Shown one piece after another: positions 13,165 to 17,999 of a stretch of 17,999 nucleotides of DNA. The notes beneath the pieces were generated by a model. The model did no database searches. It had not been told where the DNA came from and saw nothing but the letters and a program-made list of their open reading frames with translations. Source of the stretch: an uncultured Candidatus Melainabacteria bacterium (GTDB taxonomy: Bacteria; Cyanobacteriota; Vampirovibrionia; LMEP-6097). The stretch is taken from assembly GCA_937927525.1 (NCBI GenBank), contig CALBDR010000207.1, positions 1-17,999 of the forward strand, read 5' to 3'. Position 1 is the first letter of the stretch, and every line of letters starts with the position of its first letter. The translations under genes were made by a program, and so were the position numbers.

Positions 13165-15047
13165 AAAAGTTATTAATATTAACTTTGACTCTATTTCTTA
13201 GTTTTGCCAATTTAGCATTAACAGCTTCAGCAGCAGAATCTAAAACTTATAGTAAGTATCTTCCAGAAATTGAAAGACTCACAATCCTAGATGGTGGTAG
13301 ATTAAAGCCTTTTGATACTTACGCACGCAATAAACTTTTACAGTTTTCTGGTAGAGCAAAAATTAAATACAAGGACAAAAAACTTAGTGCTAGTGAATGG
13401 TTAAGCCTAAGTATTTTTGAACCAGAAGAAGCTGAAAGTATAAAGGTCTTTCTTATAAATAATCCTCAAATCGCCCAATCACTGAATATAAAAGAGGAAG
13501 AAAAGAGACGCTATAGCTTTTCAAGCTTAAGAGAAAGAGTAGATTTATTAAATGACTTTGCTAGTAAAGCATTTGAGAAAGAAGAAAAGAAAAGAGATCT
13601 TATCGAGAACGAATTCATTCGTACTTTTACTAATTTCCATAACTACAGCCAGTTGATAAACAGCTTTTCACTGTTTCAAACTAAAAACTCTTTAAAGTAT
13701 TTCAGTCAAGGAAAAATTGCTCAAGACTTAGATATTTCTGCAAAACCCACGATCTATGAACTCAGTAGAAAAGCACCAAAGCTAGAAGAGCTTATTAACT
13801 CTCAGGATAAAGAACTTAGAGATAGCGCCGTCAAATTAGGCTTTGCCCTATTCTCTTGGATAGAGAGTTATAAAAATTATTTGAAAAACTTTTCTAGTGA
13901 AGAAACACTTAGTTTCATTCATAGTGATTCTGTGACATATAACCCTTGGTCATTATTTTTCAATCTCCAAGATAAAAATAAAAACTTTAACCCTAAGCTT
14001 GTAAATGATGCAGCAAAGCTGCAAGCAGCTTATGACTCAAATGAGAATGGAAAATTTAAAGACTTAATAAGCAACTTTAACCAAAGACATCCTAAAAAAA
14101 CAAATATCGATCTAGAGCTTCTTTTTAATAAGTTAAATCCACTTGCTAAAAGTATGTTCTTCTATATCTTTGCCTTTATACTTGGCATGATTTATTTAAT
14201 CAAATCTAATAAAAATAAACTTTTAGCTCTTAGCTCAAAAACATTTCTAGTAGCAGGATTTCTTTTCCATCTCTTTGCGGTAATAAGTAGAATCCTCATC
14301 CTAGAAAGAGCACCTGTCAGTAACTTATATGAAACTTTTGTGTTTGTTGCATTAGTAGTAGTTTTACTAGGGATCACCATGCAAAATATGGATAAAAAGT
14401 ACCTCTATGGAGCTTTAAGTTCCAGTATTTCAGGTTTTATACTCCTATTAATCGCTAGTAAATTTGCCATGGAAGGCGATACCATGAAGGTTTTAATCGC
14501 AGTGCTAAATTCTAATTTCTGGCTTAGCACTCATGTAGTAGCAGAAATGATAGGCTATGCTGGAGTTTCACTTGCTGGGCTTTTAGGTCATTTTTATCTA
14601 ATTAAAGCTATTAATAATCCTGACTATAAAACTGACGAGGAACTTAAATTCCTAAATAAAACCATTTTAGGAATGATTGGATTTGGACTTTTATTTACAT
14701 TTTTAGGAACCATGCTTGGTGGAGTCTGGGCTGACCAGTCATGGGGCAGATTCTGGGGTTGGGACCCTAAAGAAAACGGTGCCTTACTGATTATCTTATG
14801 GACTGCAATAACACTTCATGCAAGAATTTCTGGATATATTAAGGAGTTTGGCACTGCGATATTTGCAATTTTAGGGACAGTCGTCGTTATGGTTTCCTGG
14901 TTCGGAGTAAATTTACTAGGAGTAGGTTTGCATTCTTACGGCTTTACTGATGGCTTAGCTCGAAATTTATTTATTTACATCGGCTTTGAATTCGTGTATA
15001 TACTAGCTATGATTGGGTTGTTCAAAAAGTTTCTGGCAAAGCCTTAA
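13161..15047 (+). CDS. ccsA: Cytochrome c biogenesis protein CcsA with large N-terminal extracytoplasmic domain
   Basis: This 628-residue protein is the haem-handling partner of ResB. It starts at TTG 13161, inside the TTGA overlap with the resB stop, with AAGGA ten bases upstream. The signal peptide is MKKLLILTLTLFLSFANLAL plus TASA. A long extracytoplasmic region (about 30-325) carries an LDGGRLKPFDTYARNKLL segment of the type seen in extended CcsA proteins. The C-terminal half has many membrane spans and the tryptophan-rich WWD haem-binding motif WGRFWGWDPKENGALL at about 528-543. Conserved His residues occur before it (HVVAEMIGYAG) and after it (HSYGF). Its last 26 bp overlap the 3' end of the convergent AlbA-type gene. 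Confidence 0.93.
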   Translation: MKKLLILTLTLFLSFANLALTASAAESKTYSKYLPEIERLTILDGGRLKPFDTYARNKLLQFSGRAKIKYKDKKLSASEWLSLSIFEPEEAESIKVFLINNPQIAQSLNIKEEEKRRYSFSSLRERVDLLNDFASKAFEKEEKKRDLIENEFIRTFTNFHNYSQLINSFSLFQTKNSLKYFSQGKIAQDLDISAKPTIYELSRKAPKLEELINSQDKELRDSAVKLGFALFSWIESYKNYLKNFSSEETLSFIHSDSVTYNPWSLFFNLQDKNKNFNPKLVNDAAKLQAAYDSNENGKFKDLISNFNQRHPKKTNIDLELLFNKLNPLAKSMFFYIFAFILGMIYLIKSNKNKLLALSSKTFLVAGFLFHLFAVISRILILERAPVSNLYETFVFVALVVVLLGITMQNMDKKYLYGALSSSISGFILLLIASKFAMEGDTMKVLIAVLNSNFWLSTHVVAEMIGYAGVSLAGLLGHFYLIKAINNPDYKTDEELKFLNKTILGMIGFGLLFTFLGTMLGGVWADQSWGRFWGWDPKENGALLIILWTAITLHARISGYIKEFGTAIFAILGTVVVMVSWFGVNLLGVGLHSYGFTDGLARNLFIYIGFEFVYILAMIGLFKKFLAKP

Positions 15048-16659
15048 CTGTTTTATAAGCCTGGTTCCTTGTTGCCTTTGAACTTGGGTATTTAGTCTCA
15101 AGTCTAGATTCATTTACTAGTTTGTAAATATAATTCTTTTTAAGAGCTTGTGGATTACGATTCAATAATGAGGCTATTTCTTTTGCTGTCATAAAATCAT
15201 TAGCACAAATTTCTAGAATTGCTGCTTCAATGTCTGAGCGCTTTGCTTTCCCTTTACTGGAAAGAGTTTCTAGGTTTTCAATGTTGAGATTCTTTTTATA
15301 GGTTTGTCCAGGCTCTTGTTTTGCAGATTTATACTCAGGATTCTGCTCTAAATATACAATAAGCTTAGTAGCTACGTAGTGCTGAGCACCTGGTTCAAAA
15401 ACTTCATAAATCTCAGGCTCAGACAGGGAGAGAAGATCTGACCATTTTTTAATATCAGCTAAACCTGCCCCAGCTTCTTCACCATAGTTAATTTTCCTAA
15501 AAAGTTTAACTAAGCTTGGGTTTCTATGAATAGGTTTTATATTTGCTTTGAATAAATTATTTTTTTCCGTTAATATGGAACCTGGATTTTCAAAAATAAT
15601 TTTATTTGGGTATCTGCGAATCAAAACCTTTGCATTTATTTGATAGTCACAATGAATCAAAGTATTTACTAATGCTTCTCTTAAGATGCGGTACTCTAAA
15701 TTACTTTGTCTCTGTCCGTGCTCATCGATAACAAAAGAGTCTCTCTTTGGCTGAGTTAATTCTTCAAATCTAGAATTAACCTGCTTAAAAAAATCAAAAA
15801 TATTATCAGGTCTATCCTCATCAGAATCAGTGTCAATCCTGAAATTTGGTCTAATCTGTTCTTCCTCTAAAAATTCTTGATAATCAAGCTTGAAATAACT
15901 GAATCTTACAAGAAGACGATTATGAATTCCAAAGCACAAGAAACCACTAACACTTAAATTAAAGCTATTAGTGCGCGGATTTAGAATAATTATATTTTCC
16001 TTCTCTAATTTAGCCTGACAACTCTTAAGATCATTAAGCAAAGGTAACAGATTATCTCTTTTATTCTCTCGAATACTGTTATAAATCTCGAAATAATGAT
16101 TTATTGTTTTTTGATTAAGCCAGTTATCCCATGGTGCATGATAATTCTCTAAAGGTATATCAAGATTTTGTTGCTTTGCTGTGAGCTTATCTCTCTGGAA
16201 TTGTTCTAAAATTTGTGTTGAACACAATCTATCCCCCTCATCGTTTTCAAAACGACGGTACGCAAGCTTAGGGTTGTTGTTTATATAAATAGGTTTTACG
16301 AGAGTAGAAGCTTCATCTACACTTATTTCAATAATATTTTTGCCCTTAGAACTTGAATCTGGATAGTTAATAATTCTTGAACGAATACCTTCAGAACAAT
16401 TAATTTTTTTAGGATTGTTCAAGTCATTACGAAAGTATTGAATTAATCTTGTTACATTTTCGACACCAACAATTTCTGTCGCAATACCATTATTATTCTT
16501 TTCAGAAACGCCCAGATATATTTTCCCACCCTTACTATTCGCAAAAGCTGATATAGTCTCCCACAAATCACTTGGTAACTTCTTCTCAGCTGTCTTAAAC
16601 TCCAAACATTGATTTTCTTTTTTTCCAATCAATTCTGGTATGCCTAATTCCATATTCAA
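15022..16659 (-). CDS. Schlafen/AlbA-type putative transcriptional regulator with HATPase-like domain (COG2865)
   Basis: This 545-residue protein has an N-terminal AlbA_2 domain with CLEFK (18-22) and the signature NSKGGKIYLGV (41-51), later YRRF (134-137). A GHKL ATPase-like domain follows, with REALVNTLIHCDY (327-339), ENPGS (357-361) and RNPSLVKLFRKINYGEEAGAGL (379-400). A C-terminal winged-helix-like part contains MTAKEIASLLNRNPQALKKNYI. These are the COG2865 domains, described as predicted regulators, with biological role mostly unknown. TTG at 16659 is preferred over ATG at 16653 because AAGGA lies eight bases before the TTG. Four palindromes immediately upstream suggest autoregulation. 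Its 3' end overlaps ccsA tail to tail by 26 bp. Confidence 0.88.
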   Translation of the reverse strand: MNMELGIPELIGKKENQCLEFKTAEKKLPSDLWETISAFANSKGGKIYLGVSEKNNNGIATEIVGVENVTRLIQYFRNDLNNPKKINCSEGIRSRIINYPDSSSKGKNIIEISVDEASTLVKPIYINNNPKLAYRRFENDEGDRLCSTQILEQFQRDKLTAKQQNLDIPLENYHAPWDNWLNQKTINHYFEIYNSIRENKRDNLLPLLNDLKSCQAKLEKENIIILNPRTNSFNLSVSGFLCFGIHNRLLVRFSYFKLDYQEFLEEEQIRPNFRIDTDSDEDRPDNIFDFFKQVNSRFEELTQPKRDSFVIDEHGQRQSNLEYRILREALVNTLIHCDYQINAKVLIRRYPNKIIFENPGSILTEKNNLFKANIKPIHRNPSLVKLFRKINYGEEAGAGLADIKKWSDLLSLSEPEIYEVFEPGAQHYVATKLIVYLEQNPEYKSAKQEPGQTYKKNLNIENLETLSSKGKAKRSDIEAAILEICANDFMTAKEIASLLNRNPQALKKNYIYKLVNESRLETKYPSSKATRNQAYKTVKALPETF

Positions 16660-16680
16660 AATTTAGTTCCTTCTATTTAT

Positions 16681-16793
16681 AAAATACTACATTGTGGTAT
16701 ATTGCGCCATAAAATACTACATTGTGGTATATTGCGCCATAAAATACCACATTGTGGTATATTGCGCCATAAAATACCACATTGTGGTATTTT
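16681..16793. promoter_or_regulatory. Four-copy palindrome array (candidate operators)
   Basis: Three complete and one partial 30-bp unit start at 16681, 16711, 16741 and 16771. Each has a 17-bp near-perfect palindrome, ATAC(T/C)ACA-T-TGTGGTAT, followed in the first three by the identical spacer ATTGCGCCAT. Copies 1 and 2 have T where copies 3 and 4 have C; the C version is a perfect palindrome. In copy 4 flanking A and T runs extend the arms to 11 bp (16771-16793). The palindrome centres are exactly 30 bp apart, close to three helical turns. The array lies 22 bp from the start of the AlbA-type gene and about 130 bp from the rightward gene. This is the layout of cooperative operator sites. 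Confidence 0.65.
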
Positions 16794-16809
16794 TATCAGC
16801 ACAAAATAT

Positions 16810-16832
16810 AAATTAATATCAACTATTAATTT
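16810..16832. repeat. A+T-only inverted repeat next to the palindrome array
   Basis: AAATTAATA (16810-16818) and TATTAATTT (16824-16832) are perfect 9-bp complements around TCAAC. A T-run follows on the plus strand. It could be a weak terminator, an operator, or simple A+T-rich noise between the two divergent genes. Confidence 0.3.
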
Positions 16833-16861
16833 TTTATACTTTATATAGTTCAGCGCATAAT
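16833..16861 (+). promoter_or_regulatory. Possible promoter for the rightward gene at 16925
   Basis: TTTATA (16833-16838) and CATAAT (16856-16861) are spaced by 17 bp, matching the consensus at four and five positions. Transcription would start near 16868. An alternative -10, TATAGT, lies at 16844-16849. The A+T-rich context makes either match weak evidence. Confidence 0.3.
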
Positions 16862-16924
16862 ATTTTCGAGTAAACTTAACATATCCTTAAGAGATCCGTG
16901 CGATATTATGTGTTAGGACGTGTA

Positions 16925-17923
16925 ATGGTAGAATTCGGTAATAACAATTTTAATAATCAACAGTACACTAGTACAAATATACCTAAAATTAATACCCCTG
17001 TACCAAAACAGGTAATCACTGATGCTCAAGTAAAAAAAGAAACTCCAAAACAGTCAAAAGATACCTTTGGAAAGCAAGAAGGTGGGAATACAAAAACAGC
17101 CTATTCAGGTTCTTTTACTCCTCTATCAGATGAGCAAGCCCAAAGTTTAGCTAATGCTTATGCTGAAACAGTTAGTCTTCATGGACAAATTTTTGGTAAA
17201 AAGCCAGGTCAAGCTAACAGTGCATCAAGCTCGCAATTAACGGCATTAAAAAAAGAATTTGGAACAACTGCGGCGGCGGCTCGAAATTACTACGGTAATA
17301 TTCATAACGTATATGATGATGCAGACGGATTTATATATATAGCTGGTCAAGGTATGCAGCCATATTCTGAAAATGGTGATAAATACCCTACAAAAGATCA
17401 ATTACAAGAGATTGCGGATAAAGCCCTTGAAGGATTTTTAATGATTTCATCTACTGGTGGGGCTAAAGATCTACTTAGGGCTAAACAAGCAAAAGGTAAA
17501 GAATTAACTAGCGAAGATAAAGCTCAAGTAGCAGCTTTACTAAAAGAAGAAATTAAAAATATGAATCCTCAGCAGGTTCGTTACTTCCAACAAGTCTTGG
17601 GTCATGAATATACAAACCTTCTTCCAGGTTTAGATACTCATGATTCAGCTAAAAAGAAAATTGAGGAAAGTGAAAGAATTCTCCAAGGTGCTTTCAGTGA
17701 TAAGGTTACAGCAAATGCTGACCTAAAAAATCAAATGAATGATGAAACACTCATTTTGTTTGCTGCACCTAATAGTTTGTTAACACAAGAACCAAACGGA
17801 GAAGCGGCACTAAGCAAGTATAGACAGATTATAGGTGGTACAAATCTTAATAACCTAACTATAGAGCAAATCGACGATAAAGCTAAAGCCTTAGAGAAAG
17901 AATTTAATATGGAATATAGTTAA
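16925..17923 (+). CDS. Soluble protein of unknown function
   Basis: This 332-residue protein starts at ATG 16925, chosen because AGGA lies six bases upstream. A longer GTG start at 16898 in the same frame has no such signal. There is no signal peptide or membrane segment. The first 60 or so residues are rich in Asn, Gln, Lys and Thr and probably disordered. The rest is mainly helical, with a SLANAYAETVSLHGQIFG helix, an AAAARNYYGNIHNVYDDADG stretch and several charged helices to the C-terminus. I find no catalytic motif or known family. It is divergent from the AlbA-type gene, and its control region lies next to the four-palindrome array, so the two could share regulation. Confidence 0.75.
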   Translation: MVEFGNNNFNNQQYTSTNIPKINTPVPKQVITDAQVKKETPKQSKDTFGKQEGGNTKTAYSGSFTPLSDEQAQSLANAYAETVSLHGQIFGKKPGQANSASSSQLTALKKEFGTTAAAARNYYGNIHNVYDDADGFIYIAGQGMQPYSENGDKYPTKDQLQEIADKALEGFLMISSTGGAKDLLRAKQAKGKELTSEDKAQVAALLKEEIKNMNPQQVRYFQQVLGHEYTNLLPGLDTHDSAKKKIEESERILQGAFSDKVTANADLKNQMNDETLILFAAPNSLLTQEPNGEAALSKYRQIIGGTNLNNLTIEQIDDKAKALEKEFNMEYS

Positions 17924-17942
17924 GGCAGCTCTAAAGCCTTAA
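17920..17942. terminator. Inverted repeat at the 3' end of the last rightward gene
   Basis: TTAAGGC (17920-17926) and GCCTTAA (17936-17942) are perfect 7-bp complements with a 9-base loop. The left arm contains the TAA of the gene ending at 17923. The right arm contains a TAA for a leftward frame. There is no T-tract, so it would be an atypical terminator or a 3' hairpin. Confidence 0.35.
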
Positions 17943-17998
17943 GAACCTGGAGACTTATAATTACTAATCTGCGCCTTCTGAAGTGAAGCAGAATAATC
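17939..17998 (-). CDS. Possible 3' end of a leftward gene (partial)
   Basis: On the minus strand a frame enters from the right edge and reads DYSASLQKAQISNYKSPGS before TAA at 17941-17939. The composition looks protein-like, and the stop lies in the inverted repeat shared with the convergent gene, as at 1351-1370. Two other minus frames are also partly open in this short stretch, so the call is weak without the flanking sequence. Confidence 0.3.
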   Translation of the reverse strand, partial: DYSASLQKAQISNYKSPGS

Positions 17999-17999
17999 T

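Noticed and set aside
16771..16796. Copy 4 of the palindrome followed by T-run as an intrinsic terminator
   Set aside because: The hairpin would have a 3-base loop and a mostly A/T stem, and no gene runs into it from the left. The three other copies have no T-run.
16681..16800. CRISPR-like array
   Set aside because: The units are direct copies with identical 10-bp spacers rather than unique ones, and no cas gene is near. A palindromic operator array explains it better.
16898..16924. GTG start at 16898 for the last rightward gene
   Set aside because: No ribosome binding site precedes it, whereas AGGA lies six bases before ATG 16925.

Overview
This is an A+T-rich bacterial chromosomal segment, densely packed with mostly housekeeping genes plus several proteins I do not recognise. 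It encodes a system II (ResB/CcsA) cytochrome c maturation pair, a long-chain polyprenyl diphosphate synthase and a UbiE/MenG quinone methyltransferase, so the host very probably has a quinone-based respiratory chain with c-type cytochromes. One secreted protein carries leucine/Glu/Phe-Gly repeats of a kind I associate with cyanobacterial and non-photosynthetic cyanobacteria-related (Melainabacteria/Vampirovibrionia-type) genomes. That lineage is a tentative guess, because no rRNA or marker protein is present to settle it. Start codons are mixed: TTG or GTG is supported for several genes, and several genes have no visible ribosome binding site.

Layout. Bases 1-71 hold the 5' end of a leftward gene with a strong ribosome binding site. 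A rightward AAA+/DUF4143 ATPase (208-1359) converges on a leftward group: tadA (2769-2323), nadK (2298-1456) and a previously untracked 27-residue membrane peptide (1445-1362). A rightward polyprenyl synthase (2798-3844) and a secreted tail-fibre-like protein (3920-5920) follow. These converge on glutamate dehydrogenase (7253-5952), which is divergent from an RluA-type pseudouridine synthase (7341-8207).

Bases 8208-8964 form an unusual unit. It has a long structured 5' leader whose stem buries the ribosome binding site of a small exported protein (8315-8800). A composite RNA hairpin then begins at that protein's stop codon, and two intrinsic terminators follow. Next comes a leftward operon-like run of four overlapping genes for signal-peptide-bearing proteins of unknown function (11887-9707), with ubiE/menG (9691-8963) at its end.

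A tRNA-Ser(UGA) gene (11964-12051) lies six bases before resB, which overlaps ccsA by four bases. The ccsA 3' end overlaps, tail to tail, a leftward Schlafen/AlbA-type putative regulator (16659-15022). Directly upstream of that regulator are four 30-bp-spaced copies of a palindrome, a good candidate for an operator array. The right end holds an unrecognised soluble protein (16925-17923) and perhaps the 3' end of another leftward gene.

The items most worth following up are the structured 5' leader and 3' element around the small secreted protein, the four-site palindrome array, the four-gene exported-protein cluster, and the 27-residue peptide after nadK.
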